A DNA stretch of 64,000 nt, taken from NCBI GenBank assembly GCA_043497085.1, contig JBIEKI010000005.1; one strand, given 5' to 3'. Positions 25,122 through 33,700 of this stretch are shown piece after piece; position 1 is the stretch's first letter, and the number at the start of each line of letters is the position of its first letter. The notes beneath the pieces are model-generated. The model saw nothing but the letters and a program-made list of their open reading frames with translations, had not been told where the DNA came from and made no database searches. The translations under genes and the position numbers were made by a program. Source of the stretch: Thalassobacillus sp043497085. GTDB taxonomy: Bacteria; Bacillota; Bacilli; Bacillales; Halobacillaceae.

Positions 25122-27326
25122 TTATTGTTTTATAGCTAATTCTTCTGGTTTACTTGTTAAATCGAAACGATCTGCATTCATTACTTTAACCCAGGCAGCG
25201 ATAAAGTCACGTACGAACTTCTCTTTGTTATCATCCTGAGCATACACTTCGGCAAGAGCCCGAAGAACGGAATGTGAACCGAAGACGAGGTCTACCCGCG
25301 TTGCAGTACGCATAAGCTTACCGGTCTTCCGGTCATATCCTTCATAAGTCCCGTCGTCTTTTGCCTTCCACTCGACCCCCATGTCAAGCAGATTCACAAA
25401 AAAGTCGTTTGATAGGATGCCGACACGATCTGTGAAGACGCCGTGTCTGGTGCCGCGATAGTTGGTCCCCAGGACACGCATGCCGCCGACCAGCACCGTC
25501 ATTTCATGGGCAGAAAGTCCAAGTAGCTGTGCCTTGTCTAAGAGCAGCTCTTCCGGGCTTACAGCATATTCTTTTTTCTGATAATTACGGAAACCATCTG
25601 CCACCGGCTCAAGAACTTCAAAGTTTTCTTCGTCCGTCTGTTCCTGGGCAGCATCGCCGCGTCCAGGTGCAAACGGTACTGTTACATCAACGCCTGCATC
25701 TTTCGCCGCTTTTTCAATAGCTGCACTGCCACCCAACACGATTAAATCAGCCAGGCTGACCTTTTTATCCAGCTCATTTTGAATATCTTCAAGAACCCAC
25801 AGTACTTTCGAAAGCTTTTCCGGTTCATTTACCTCCCAATCCTTCTGCGGAGCAAGACGAATGCGGGCACCATTCGCGCCGCCACGCTTATCTGAACCAC
25901 GGAAGGTGCTGGCAGAAGCCCATGCCGTTTTAACTAACTCGCTCACGGTAAGTCCGGAATCCAGAATCTTCGCCTTCAACTCTTCAATTTCTGTATCTGT
26001 GAGGTCATAATTACCCTTTGGTACAGGATCCTGCCAGATAAATTCATCTTCCGGAACTTCAGGTCCCAGGTATCTGTCACGAGGACCCATATCGCGATGC
26101 AGAAGTTTGAACCACGCGCGGGCAAATGTATCAGTAAACTCGTCCGGATTATTGTAGAAACGGCGGGCAATCTTTTCGTATTCAGGGTCCATACGCATAG
26201 CCATATCCGCCGTAGTCATCATCGTCTTCACGCGTTTCGTTGAATCATTCACCTCAGGCGCGAGATGATCTTCCTCCGGATCTACAGGCTCCCATTGATA
26301 GGCACCAGCAGGACTCTTCGTCAGCTGCCATTCATAGCCGAAGAGCATATCGAAGTAACTCATATCCCACTTTGTCGGAGTAGGTGTCCAGGCCCCTTCA
26401 ATTCCACTGGTGATAGTGTAGGGACCATTACCTGTTTCGTACGTGCTTTTCCAGCCGAGGCCCTGGTGTTCAACAAGAGCTCCTTCTGGTTCTTCTGTGA
26501 CATGAGAAGGATCTCCTGCGCCGTGTGCTTTACCAAATGTGTGACCACCGGCAGTAAGTGCCACTGTTTCTTCATCGTTCATACCCATACGTTTAAAGGT
26601 TTCACGTATATCGCGGGCACTTCCGAGTGGATCAGGTTCGCCATCAGGTCCTTCCGGGTTCACATAAATCAAGCCCATTTGAACAGCAGCAAGGGGATTC
26701 TCCAACTCACGCTCGCCAGCGTAGCGTTTATTCCCGAGCCATTCTGTCTCCGGTCCCCAGTTGACGTCTTCTTCCGGATGCCAGATGTCCTCGCGCCCTC
26801 CGCCAAACCCGATGGTCTTTCCGCCCATGGATTCAATCGCGACATTCCCTGCCAGAACAAGCAGGTCAGCCCATGAGAGCTTGTTGCCATATTTTTGTTT
26901 TATTGGCCAGAGCAGACGACGTGCTTTATCAAGGTTACCGTTGTCCGGCCAGCTGTTAAGAGGAGCAAAACGCTGAGAACCGCTCCCTCCGCCACCACGG
27001 CCGTCTCCAATACGGTATGTACCAGCAGCGTGCCAGGACATACGGATAAAGAAAGGACCATAATGGCCATAGTCCGCAGGCCACCAATCCTGACTGTCTG
27101 TCATAAGGTTATGCAAGTCCTTCTTCAGTGCATCGTAATCCAGCTTTTTAAATTCTTCGGCATAATTAAAATCTGATCCAAGCGGGTTTGTCTTCGTGTC
27201 ATGCTGATGAAGCAGATCGAGATTCAGCTGATTCGGCCACCAGTCTTCGTTTGTTGTCACACTGGAAGATTTCCTCTCACCACTTGCACCAGTAAACGGG
27301 CACTTGCCATTGTTCTCATTGTCCAT
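25122..27326 (-). CDS. katG: Catalase-peroxidase KatG
   Basis: A 734-residue haem enzyme that decomposes H2O2 and has peroxidase activity. The N-terminal catalytic half holds the distal triad MSWHAAGTYR (Arg..Trp-His) and the proximal haem ligand in LTAGGHTFGKAHG. The three residues of the KatG-specific crosslink are present: Trp of MSWHAAG, Tyr of GLIYVNPEGPDG and Met of FKRMGMNDEE. The C-terminal half is the degenerate duplicate lacking haem residues, as usual, and the length is normal. A PerR-like box lies about 95 bases upstream. It is a single gene. Confidence 0.97.
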   Translation of the reverse strand: MDNENNGKCPFTGASGERKSSSVTTNEDWWPNQLNLDLLHQHDTKTNPLGSDFNYAEEFKKLDYDALKKDLHNLMTDSQDWWPADYGHYGPFFIRMSWHAAGTYRIGDGRGGGGSGSQRFAPLNSWPDNGNLDKARRLLWPIKQKYGNKLSWADLLVLAGNVAIESMGGKTIGFGGGREDIWHPEEDVNWGPETEWLGNKRYAGERELENPLAAVQMGLIYVNPEGPDGEPDPLGSARDIRETFKRMGMNDEETVALTAGGHTFGKAHGAGDPSHVTEEPEGALVEHQGLGWKSTYETGNGPYTITSGIEGAWTPTPTKWDMSYFDMLFGYEWQLTKSPAGAYQWEPVDPEEDHLAPEVNDSTKRVKTMMTTADMAMRMDPEYEKIARRFYNNPDEFTDTFARAWFKLLHRDMGPRDRYLGPEVPEDEFIWQDPVPKGNYDLTDTEIEELKAKILDSGLTVSELVKTAWASASTFRGSDKRGGANGARIRLAPQKDWEVNEPEKLSKVLWVLEDIQNELDKKVSLADLIVLGGSAAIEKAAKDAGVDVTVPFAPGRGDAAQEQTDEENFEVLEPVADGFRNYQKKEYAVSPEELLLDKAQLLGLSAHEMTVLVGGMRVLGTNYRGTRHGVFTDRVGILSNDFFVNLLDMGVEWKAKDDGTYEGYDRKTGKLMRTATRVDLVFGSHSVLRALAEVYAQDDNKEKFVRDFIAAWVKVMNADRFDLTSKPEELAIKQ

Positions 27327-27419
27327 ACGTTTTTCTCCTTTCTAATTTGAAAGATTACCAGAAGAATAGAAGCTTTCCCTACATGAATCTTTTAAGAATG
27401 ATTTACATCCATTCTTACA

Positions 27420-27434
27420 TTAAAATTATACTAA
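27420..27434. promoter_or_regulatory. Candidate PerR box upstream of katG
   Basis: TTAAAATTATACTAA matches 12 of the 14 specified bases of the PerR/Fur-type consensus TTATAATNATTATAA. Its position before a peroxidase gene fits the known PerR regulon. A+T-rich sequence makes chance matches possible. Confidence 0.45.
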
Positions 27435-27688
27435 ATAAATCCTTTACTAAAAACAAATATGCACAAAATTTTGAATTTTTCCTCATTCACTATTTTTTAT
27501 GAGAAAAACAACGTGACGCATCTGCTTCCCAAGATTTGAAAAGTTGCTCAACTATTCTCAAGTTATATGCTTAATTAAGTGTAACTAGAAGTAAGGCTGG
27601 CATTAACTTCTTTTTATATCATTCAGGAATTTCGATCACATACAACCGAAGACTACCATCAAATAGGCTTGGCTTATGGATTACCATT

Positions 27689-27734
27689 AAAAAAAGTCTC
27701 CCTTAAAATTGAAAATCTTAAGAGAGACTCTTTA
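27689..27734. terminator. Bidirectional hairpin
   Basis: GTCTCCCTTAA pairs with TTAAGAGAGAC (one mismatch) with A and T runs on either side. The 27.33-27.85 kb gap otherwise contains only the PerR-like box and the palindrome at 27773. Confidence 0.65.
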
Positions 27735-27772
27735 TGTGTTGATTTAAGGTTACTAAACCTTAGGCTCCTAAA

Positions 27773-27826
27773 TAGTGCCTGACCCCCACCACGATAAAGC
27801 GGTATTTTAGTGGGGGTCAGGCACTA
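27773..27826. repeat. GTGCCTGACCCCCAC palindrome, copy 1
   Basis: TAGTGCCTGACCCCCAC and GTGGGGGTCAGGCACTA are perfectly inverted around a 20-base centre. Related copies lie at 32790 and 37348. Such interspersed palindromes are typical of Bacillaceae intergenic regions; here it may also end transcription of the RQC operon. Confidence 0.85.
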
Positions 27827-27847
27827 CAATTACATCTTTTCTCCAAA

Positions 27848-28609
27848 TTACCATAATAATTCTTCATCCCTTTTATGACGACACTTTTCACATCTCTTTG
27901 GGTATACAAAACCTTTCTCTTTATAAAACCGCTGTTCCCCCACTGTAAAGACGAACCGTTCCCCACATTCATAACATTTTAATAGGAAATCTTGAGGAGC
28001 CTCCCCCTCCAGCATTTCTTTGATCGATTCTTCTCTTTTAAATTTTACTCCACCATCAGTCTGTTCATTGGATTCTACCGCTTCGACAATCTCTTGAATC
28101 TTAGCTTTCACTTTTTTGTAATCCACTTCCGCCCATGCTTTTAAATATGGTATGTACTTTTTGTCTCTGGTTTCTTTCACTTTATCAAGGAACAAAAAGA
28201 TCATGTGACGATTGCGGTCTTTTAAATAATTCATGTCTGGATCACTAATCCCTTGTTCTGCCCACTGCTGCCATTCGCTCAAAAATTCATCTGCCCGTTG
28301 GTCAGCCTCAATCTGCCATCCTCTTTCCGTAAAAATAATCATCGGTAATTTTCCGCTGTACTGAATATCCAGGAAATCGTAATCAATCATCCAATCAATT
28401 TTAGTCAAGACCTCTTCCAGTTTTTCTGATTTAAAATAACCGTAGACTGGACATGTATCCAGCTCCAGTTGTAATATCTTTTTCTCACGTGATCCCTTCA
28501 AAATCTTAGCAAGAAGCGTTCGTCCTCCTTCTGCAATAATTTCATCGGCTGCTCGTAAAATCACTCTTTTTTCTTCTTCCGGCAAGTAGCTGTTATTTGA
28601 TTTCTTCAA
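27848..28609 (-). CDS. RQC-domain DNA-binding protein with zinc ribbon (RQC-minor type)
   Basis: A 253-residue protein. Residues about 15-105 resemble the RecQ C-terminal (RQC) winged helix: EGGRTLLAKILKGSREKKIL, then TKIDWMIDYDFLDIQYSGKL and PMIIFTERGW, but no helicase domain precedes it. A HEAT-like helical part follows. The C-terminus has a CxxC...CxxC zinc ribbon: CYECGERF and KRCEKCRHK. It starts with TTG inside the end of the upstream gene (TTGA overlap), the ribosome binding site GAGGAG lying within that gene. It is likely a DNA-binding repair or replication accessory protein; role unproven. Confidence 0.78.
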   Translation of the reverse strand: MKKSNNSYLPEEEKRVILRAADEIIAEGGRTLLAKILKGSREKKILQLELDTCPVYGYFKSEKLEEVLTKIDWMIDYDFLDIQYSGKLPMIIFTERGWQIEADQRADEFLSEWQQWAEQGISDPDMNYLKDRNRHMIFLFLDKVKETRDKKYIPYLKAWAEVDYKKVKAKIQEIVEAVESNEQTDGGVKFKREESIKEMLEGEAPQDFLLKCYECGERFVFTVGEQRFYKEKGFVYPKRCEKCRHKRDEELLW

Positions 28610-28911
28610 AATGGTAACTCCTCATCTGAGAAATTATTTTGTTTCGGGGCTGACTTTCTTTTCTTCCCCTGGCCTTTCCAATTTTCAGGATGCTGATTTT
28701 TTGTTTTTATAGTGTAACCAAACTTTTTATCGTACATGTTACGTATCCATACCTTAACGGGGGCCTTCCATTGTTGTTTAGGAGAAGGAATGTTTTTCAC
28801 CAAACTTTTAGGAGACATCCCCAACTCCTTTGCCATTTGGATATCCTCATGGTTCAGGCGGCATCGTTTTTTCGCTTCTGCCCAATCCGTACTTTTTTTG
28901 TTCTTTGCCAT
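28606..28911 (-). CDS. Small basic protein with SSB-like acidic C-terminal tip
   Basis: A 101-residue conserved Bacillaceae-type protein. The N-terminal half contains WAEAKKRCRLNHEDIQMAKE and MSPKSLVKNIPSPKQQWKAP, a helical, DNA-binding-like stretch. The tail is basic and disordered (KGQGKKRKSAPKQN) and ends FSDEELPF. That last motif looks like the C-terminal tip of single-strand binding proteins (DDDLPF in Bacillus SSB), which docks on RecQ-type winged helices. The gene overlaps the following RQC-domain gene by four bases, so the two are made together. Function is unknown. Confidence 0.75.
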   Translation of the reverse strand: MAKNKKSTDWAEAKKRCRLNHEDIQMAKELGMSPKSLVKNIPSPKQQWKAPVKVWIRNMYDKKFGYTIKTKNQHPENWKGQGKKRKSAPKQNNFSDEELPF

Positions 28912-29007
28912 TATTCAAATCCTTTTCTAGTTTTTTAACACTTATTTTAATATATAAATCTGTATCTTTTTGTACTTACTCACTACTTCAGTAATCTTGA
29001 TAGAATT

Positions 29008-30123
29008 TCATTTACTTTTATGATGACTGACCCAATAATCTCTATGGATAACTACCTTTTGATCACTATTGGCTTTGATCATAGCCTCTGTGCTTGATAA
29101 TCCCTTAATTTCTAACAATTGATTAGAAGAAAAGTTCACACTTCCTCTCCCAATAAGCTGCCCCTTTAGATTAACTACCTCAACTACATCATTGGCTCTA
29201 AAGCTACCAATAATGTTTGTTACACCAGCAGGCAGGAGACTTTTACCATGTCTTACTATAGCGGCTTCAGCCCCATGATCAACTTCAATTTTCCCATTAG
29301 GAATGGAATGAAGCGCCAGCCACTGTTTAGCATTATTCATACTGGGCTGTGAGCTGCTTCCGATATAAGTTCCATCGCCTTTCCCCACTAGAATATCAAC
29401 AAGTTTTTCTTCCCCCGTCCCAGAACCTATAAATACTTTCACCCCTAAAGCTAATGCTGTCCGCGCTGCCTCTACTTTTGATTTCATCCCGCCAGTCCCT
29501 ACTTTTGAACCAGCTTCAGATGCACCATTTACTAGATGATCATCAATCGAATCAAGGAAATTATATCTTTTTGCATTTGGATGAGTGCTTGGATTTTGAT
29601 CGTATAGGCCATTGATGTCCGTTAGTATCATTAAAAAATCGGCATGCACGAGCCCGCTAACCAGCGCGGATAACATATCATTATCCCCAAAGGTCAATTC
29701 TTCAATGGCCACGGAATCATTTTCATTAATAATAGGTGTGACGTTACGCTTTAAAAGTTCAGATAAAGTCGCATGGGCATTTTGATATTGTTCTCTTTGC
29801 AGGAAGTTTTGCCTCGTTAACAGTAATTGTGCTGCCACTATGCCATGCCTTTTAAACGCTTCCGTATAACCTTGTAATAATTGGCCTTGCCCTACTGCTG
29901 CGGCTGCTTGTTTGCCTGCAATCGTTACAGGCCGTGAGGAATAGCCGAGGTCTTTAAAGCCAGCAGCTACTGCACCGGATGATACTAAAATCACCTCATG
30001 CCCCAGCTGCTTCAAACGTGAAATCGCATCAACGTGCTCACGTAACTTTTCACTACTGAGTCCACCAGTTGTATTTGTTAAAGAACTGCTACCTATTTTG
30101 ACAACGACCCTTTGCTTGTTCAT
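29008..30123 (-). CDS. proB: Glutamate 5-kinase ProB
   Basis: A 371-residue enzyme that phosphorylates glutamate to gamma-glutamyl phosphate, the first step of proline synthesis. The amino-acid kinase domain (about 1-255) shows VVVKIGSSSLTN, VSSGAVAAGF, NENDSV, FGDNDMLSALVS and GGMKSKVEAA. A PUA domain occupies about 275-360. No proA (glutamyl phosphate reductase) is adjacent, unlike the common proBA pair. The ATG is preceded by GGTGGTGAATGG. A leader with an intrinsic terminator lies just upstream, so expression is probably attenuated. Proline is a common osmolyte in salt-tolerant Bacillaceae. Confidence 0.93.
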   Translation of the reverse strand: MNKQRVVVKIGSSSLTNTTGGLSSEKLREHVDAISRLKQLGHEVILVSSGAVAAGFKDLGYSSRPVTIAGKQAAAAVGQGQLLQGYTEAFKRHGIVAAQLLLTRQNFLQREQYQNAHATLSELLKRNVTPIINENDSVAIEELTFGDNDMLSALVSGLVHADFLMILTDINGLYDQNPSTHPNAKRYNFLDSIDDHLVNGASEAGSKVGTGGMKSKVEAARTALALGVKVFIGSGTGEEKLVDILVGKGDGTYIGSSSQPSMNNAKQWLALHSIPNGKIEVDHGAEAAIVRHGKSLLPAGVTNIIGSFRANDVVEVVNLKGQLIGRGSVNFSSNQLLEIKGLSSTEAMIKANSDQKVVIHRDYWVSHHKSK

Positions 30124-30320
30124 TTTCCATTCACCACCCAACTTCTTGTTAAAGTGTAAAAAACGCCCTTCCGCCCTTTTACAAAGGCAGAAGAGCATTG
30201 GCTTATCAATATTACTATCCATTTTCACATCTCCAGGTTCCATAACATGCAGGTTGTAAAACCTTACCTCTCTTTCACCGGAGCCGAATCTGAAATCTTA
30301 TATATTTTAATTTTCTGTTA
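30124..30320 (-). promoter_or_regulatory. Attenuator-type leader of proB
   Basis: About 197 bases lie between the predicted transcription start and the proB start. The first part can fold locally: AGGTT/AACCT, and CTCC with GGAG enclosing it. The intrinsic terminator follows at 30158-30196, 34 bases before the proB start. A T-box is not supported: no AGGGTGGNACCGCG motif. The ligand class is unknown. Confidence 0.6.
30158..30196 (-). terminator. Intrinsic terminator inside the proB leader
   Basis: On the minus strand CTTCTGCCTTT pairs with AAAGGGCGGAAG (two G-U pairs), extended by GC/GC, and is followed by GTTTTTT. It precedes the gene it should control, which is the mark of attenuation. Confidence 0.8.
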
Positions 30321-30327
30321 ATAACAT

Positions 30328-30356
30328 AGTATGATGCAAAGTTAATTAGGAGTCAA
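30328..30356 (-). promoter_or_regulatory. Predicted SigA promoter of proB
   Basis: On the minus strand TTGACT (30356-30351) and CATACT (30333-30328) are separated by 17 bases. The -35 is 5/6 and the -10 4/6 of consensus. Confidence 0.5.
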
Positions 30357-30366
30357 TGTGAAAAAG

Positions 30367-32508
30367 TCATGTTTTCTTCCCGAAATCAAATATGATCTTA
30401 TAGTTTTCATCCAGCACTAAAGCCGTGCTGAATGGTTTCTTTCCTTTAAATCCTTTCAAAACCTTTGTACGCTTCTTCTCGCACAACGTCTTTATCATAT
30501 TCTGCGTCAGCGTCTTCCTTGCTAGTTTCTTAGGAAAAGTTACGTTACACCCTTTTTTGTAGTCCGAGCACGCGTAGAATTTATAGCGGTCTACAATTGA
30601 TCCTTTCTCACAGGCAGGGCATTTGGCAATCGGTTCGTTCCACTTGCGTTTCTCAGGCTCACCAGTATTCCGCACGTTAACCTGCTGGATGGACTCCGGC
30701 GTTTCCTGAATCAATTTTTCTATGAATTGGCGGGTTTGCTTGATAAACAATTGCTTTGATCCATCCCCGCTCCCGATTTTCTTTAAATAGGACTCCCATT
30801 TGGCTGTCATCGAAGGACTGGATAGAAGCGTTCCTTCAATCGCCTCACAGAGCATGATCCCTTTTTCGGTAATCGACACGTTGTTCCGCTTCACTTCTAT
30901 ATATTTTTGTGCTTTAATCGTTTCAATAATGCTCGAGCGGGTAGCTTCTGTACCCAGCCCTTCGACTTCTTTCAAAATCTCGACATCCGCTTCATCATTC
31001 ACCAATTTCCCACACGTCTTCATCATATTGATCAGCTGACCTTCCGTGTACGGCTTCGGAGGCTGCGTCATGCTTTCTTTAATATGAAGTTTTGCCTCAA
31101 CCTGCTCCCCTTTTTGAACACCAGGGAGGTCGGCTTCTTTCTCCTGTTTCGACTTCGCTGACTTTGGAAACAGTTCCTTCCACCCTCTGTCCACATCTCT
31201 TTTTCCGGTAGATTTGAACGGTAAATCATGCACATGGGTAAAAATCGTCGTCTCCTCATAAACATAGTCCTTGTGAAACATCGCAAGTGTAGTCGCCATG
31301 ATCTCATTATAAATATTGCGCTCTTCCCGGCTTAACCCACTCAGCTTCTTTTCGGTCGGAACAGACTTTGTCGGAATGATCGCGTAGTGCTCCTGCACCT
31401 TGCTGCTGTCCACATACCGTTTATTCGGCTTCAAGGACGAAGCTGTAAAAGAGACGTTCATAGCTTCCTGGTACCCCTGCAAATTCTTAACCAAATAGGA
31501 AAACTCACTGTCGGTGATAAAATTACAGTCCGTTCTTGGATAGCTGACAAGACGCTTTTCGTACAGCTTCTGCATCGTTTTGAGTACTTGCGACGGAGAG
31601 TATTTCCAACGCCTGTTCGCGACACTTTGCAACGTGGAAAGCGAATGCAGCTTTGGTGACTTTATCCGCTTCGTCTTTTTATCAATCCGCTGGACAACGC
31701 CCGGGAAAGATTCCTTTTCCTGTAACTGATGCTTGTCCAGCACGGCCTGAACCTTCGCCTTGTCCTTTTCCTTTATCTCAGCCAGCCCTTTGTATGTACC
31801 TGCCTGGGCGTTGAAAAGTCCCTCGATCTGATAAAACGGTTCCGGCTTGAAATTCTCAATCTCCTTATGCCGTTGATAAATTAAATAAACCGTCGGCGAT
31901 TGTACTCGCCCGATGGTAAGGTAGCTTCCATACCCTTTCTTCTGGAGCAGTAGGGTAAACAGCCGACTCGCATTGATTCCTACCATCCAGTCGCTTATCT
32001 GACGAGCTTTCGCTTCATCAAAGAGACGTAAGTCCTTCTCATTATTTTGCAGCTGACTGAACCCTTTCCGAACTTCATCCTTTTCAAGCGAATTGATCCA
32101 CAAACGCTGAATCGGCTTTCCCTTTATTCCCGTCAGCTGAAGGATACTGTAAAAAATATTTGAGCCTTCCCGATCGACATCCGCTGCATTGACGATGATA
32201 TCCGCCTGTTGAAAAAGCTTCTTGACCGCCTGGAACTGTTCCCATTTCCCTTTCGCTACTTTTTCCAGAAACCGATCCGGAACAATCGGCAATTGATCCA
32301 GCTTCCACTTTTTCCACTCATTTTTATAATCATGGGGTTCTTTCAATTCCACGAGATGACCTACTCCCCATGTGATCGTAGCCCCATTCGGGAAAGTATC
32401 ATCCGCCTTAAGCTGGATGTATGTTTTGGTCTTCTCCTGTACCGTAAATGCCTCTGCATACGCTTTTGCCTGCGAGGGTTTTTCCGCTAAGATGACTACT
32501 CTTGCCAC
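30367..32508 (-). CDS. topB: DNA topoisomerase III TopB
   Basis: A 713-residue type IA topoisomerase that relaxes and decatenates DNA through a single-strand break. The Toprim domain begins VVILAEKPSQAKAYAEAF and has NAADVDREGSNIFY (acidic metal residues). The active-site Tyr is in RLVSYPRTDC near residue 318. At the C-terminus is a zinc-finger region CPACEKGSIVDRYKFYAC with a degenerate further repeat. Length is typical of the Bacillus enzyme. The promoter of proB reads out of the region just after its stop codon; no strong terminator was seen between them. Confidence 0.95.
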   Translation of the reverse strand: MARVVILAEKPSQAKAYAEAFTVQEKTKTYIQLKADDTFPNGATITWGVGHLVELKEPHDYKNEWKKWKLDQLPIVPDRFLEKVAKGKWEQFQAVKKLFQQADIIVNAADVDREGSNIFYSILQLTGIKGKPIQRLWINSLEKDEVRKGFSQLQNNEKDLRLFDEAKARQISDWMVGINASRLFTLLLQKKGYGSYLTIGRVQSPTVYLIYQRHKEIENFKPEPFYQIEGLFNAQAGTYKGLAEIKEKDKAKVQAVLDKHQLQEKESFPGVVQRIDKKTKRIKSPKLHSLSTLQSVANRRWKYSPSQVLKTMQKLYEKRLVSYPRTDCNFITDSEFSYLVKNLQGYQEAMNVSFTASSLKPNKRYVDSSKVQEHYAIIPTKSVPTEKKLSGLSREERNIYNEIMATTLAMFHKDYVYEETTIFTHVHDLPFKSTGKRDVDRGWKELFPKSAKSKQEKEADLPGVQKGEQVEAKLHIKESMTQPPKPYTEGQLINMMKTCGKLVNDEADVEILKEVEGLGTEATRSSIIETIKAQKYIEVKRNNVSITEKGIMLCEAIEGTLLSSPSMTAKWESYLKKIGSGDGSKQLFIKQTRQFIEKLIQETPESIQQVNVRNTGEPEKRKWNEPIAKCPACEKGSIVDRYKFYACSDYKKGCNVTFPKKLARKTLTQNMIKTLCEKKRTKVLKGFKGKKPFSTALVLDENYKIIFDFGKKT

Positions 32509-32723
32509 GTCCTCGTACTCCTTTCGATGAATGACTGTTAGAGGTTCGATGAAAAAATTAATTAATGAAGGGGGATGGTAATAAAGGTATTTAATAGGGG
32601 TGTCTGGAGTTTAATCAAGAAGGATAAAACATTCAAACTAATAAAGAACATACATTCCCATCTATTATACTATAGGTGAATAATGAATGGGAGGGAAAAC
32701 ACTCATTTCTCTTTTTAAAAAGT

Positions 32724-32759
32724 CAAAAAAAGCAGGCACCTTATGATCGGTTCCTGCTT
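32724..32759 (-). terminator. Terminator
   Basis: AGCAGGCACC with GGTTCCTGCT, followed on the minus strand by TTTTTTT. It lies downstream of the PNPOx-like gene. The rest of 32.51-32.72 kb shows nothing recognisable. Confidence 0.75.
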
Positions 32760-32789
32760 CGTCTTTACGCATTAGTTTTAATCCTTGTT

Positions 32790-32834
32790 ACCTGACCCCA
32801 CATTATAAAAGCGTTTAAGTGAAGGTCAGGCAGT
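32790..32834. repeat. GTGCCTGACCCC palindrome, copy 2 (degenerate)
   Basis: ACCTGACCCCACATTATAAA at one side and GTGAAGGTCAGGCAGT at the other. The arms CCTGACC/GGTCAGG remain inverted while the outer bases have diverged from the copies at 27773 and 37348. Confidence 0.6.
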
Positions 32835-32869
32835 AAACATAGTTTTGTTCAGATTATCTCAACAAAAAG

Positions 32870-33385
32870 TTAGTTTTGATCAAAGTGAACTGTATCTTTT
32901 AAATCATTGCTATCATCTAATGATTTACTGCTGGTCATCTTTTTCACAAATTCTTTAACGGTCTTGACGTTCACGCCGGACTCCCAGTATTCGGCGATTT
33001 CTGGTGTCACTTTGACCAGTACAACATTCGGATCATCAGGAGAAGTGTTCAATAATCGTCCGAGAATCTTATTCCAGTAGTCTTTCTTCTTATCTTCATC
33101 CTGGACAAATTCAGCAGTGCCGCTGATCGATACATAGGAGTTGCCTGCATATGCCAGGTTAACGGCAGAATTACGTTCGATATCCCTATATTTTTCGGTA
33201 TCTTTTTCGGTAATAAACCAGATTTCTTCCTTATCCATATCCATTTCTACTTCCTGTGTACGCATCGGCCGGGACAACAGCCTGCCCTCTGGAGACACCG
33301 TAGTCAGCATCGCGACCTTTTCATCTTTAATCAAGTCTTTAATTTTTTTGATGGTTTCCTGGTTTTCAGAAGTTTGGTTAGTCAT
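32870..33385 (-). CDS. Pyridoxamine 5'-phosphate oxidase-like general stress protein
   Basis: A 171-residue protein of the flavin-binding split-barrel fold (general stress protein 26 / YdaG type). Features are KIKDLIKDEKVAMLTTVSPE at the start, RPMRTQEVEMDMDKEEIWFI, YRDIERNSAVNLAYAGNSYV and SISGTAEFVQDEDKKKDYWN. These are the conserved strands that bind FMN or F420-like cofactors. Not a true PdxH. B. subtilis relatives are SigB-dependent stress proteins; no SigB promoter was confirmed here. A ribosome binding site GGAGGG precedes the ATG. Confidence 0.87.
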   Translation of the reverse strand: MTNQTSENQETIKKIKDLIKDEKVAMLTTVSPEGRLLSRPMRTQEVEMDMDKEEIWFITEKDTEKYRDIERNSAVNLAYAGNSYVSISGTAEFVQDEDKKKDYWNKILGRLLNTSPDDPNVVLVKVTPEIAEYWESGVNVKTVKEFVKKMTSSKSLDDSNDLKDTVHFDQN

Positions 33386-33700
33386 TTATGTTTCCCTCCT
33401 ACTCATTATTAGCAGTTACTGCTCTCCTTTTTCAAAGCAGTCTACCTTCTATCACATCTTTTTCTTCTTGTTCCCAGATAATCACAAAATTACACGTTCA
33501 TTCTTAAGTTTGGGAACCACGAGCACCTGCACCACTCATTTCCAGCGCTCTCCACGGCGACTTTCTCTTGCACTTTTCGTTTGATACCATTAAAGTATAT
33601 ATTGGTTGAAATCCAGCCTAAGTGGATATAGATAAGAAGATACATTTTCTTTTTTAATTTTGGAACTACAGCGTTCCTTAAGGAAAGGTTTAGATATATT
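33386..33700. other. Gene-free divergent intergenic region
   Basis: 315 bases between the divergently transcribed PNPOx-like and Dus genes. It is A+T rich; apart from both genes' presumptive promoters I see no repeat, hairpin or further gene. Confidence 0.6.

Noticed and set aside
26265..26876. 203-codon frame antisense to katG
   Set aside because: katG is certain from its haem and crosslink residues; the antisense frame has no initiation signal.
30124..30243. In-frame N-terminal extension of ProB by 40 residues
   Set aside because: It would be translated from the attenuator leader including the terminator stem; ProB length and the site at 30123 fit better.
30199..30320. T-box leader for proB
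   Set aside because: No AGGGTGGNACCGCG motif and too short for a Stem I; GGAACC at 30236-30241 alone is not enough.
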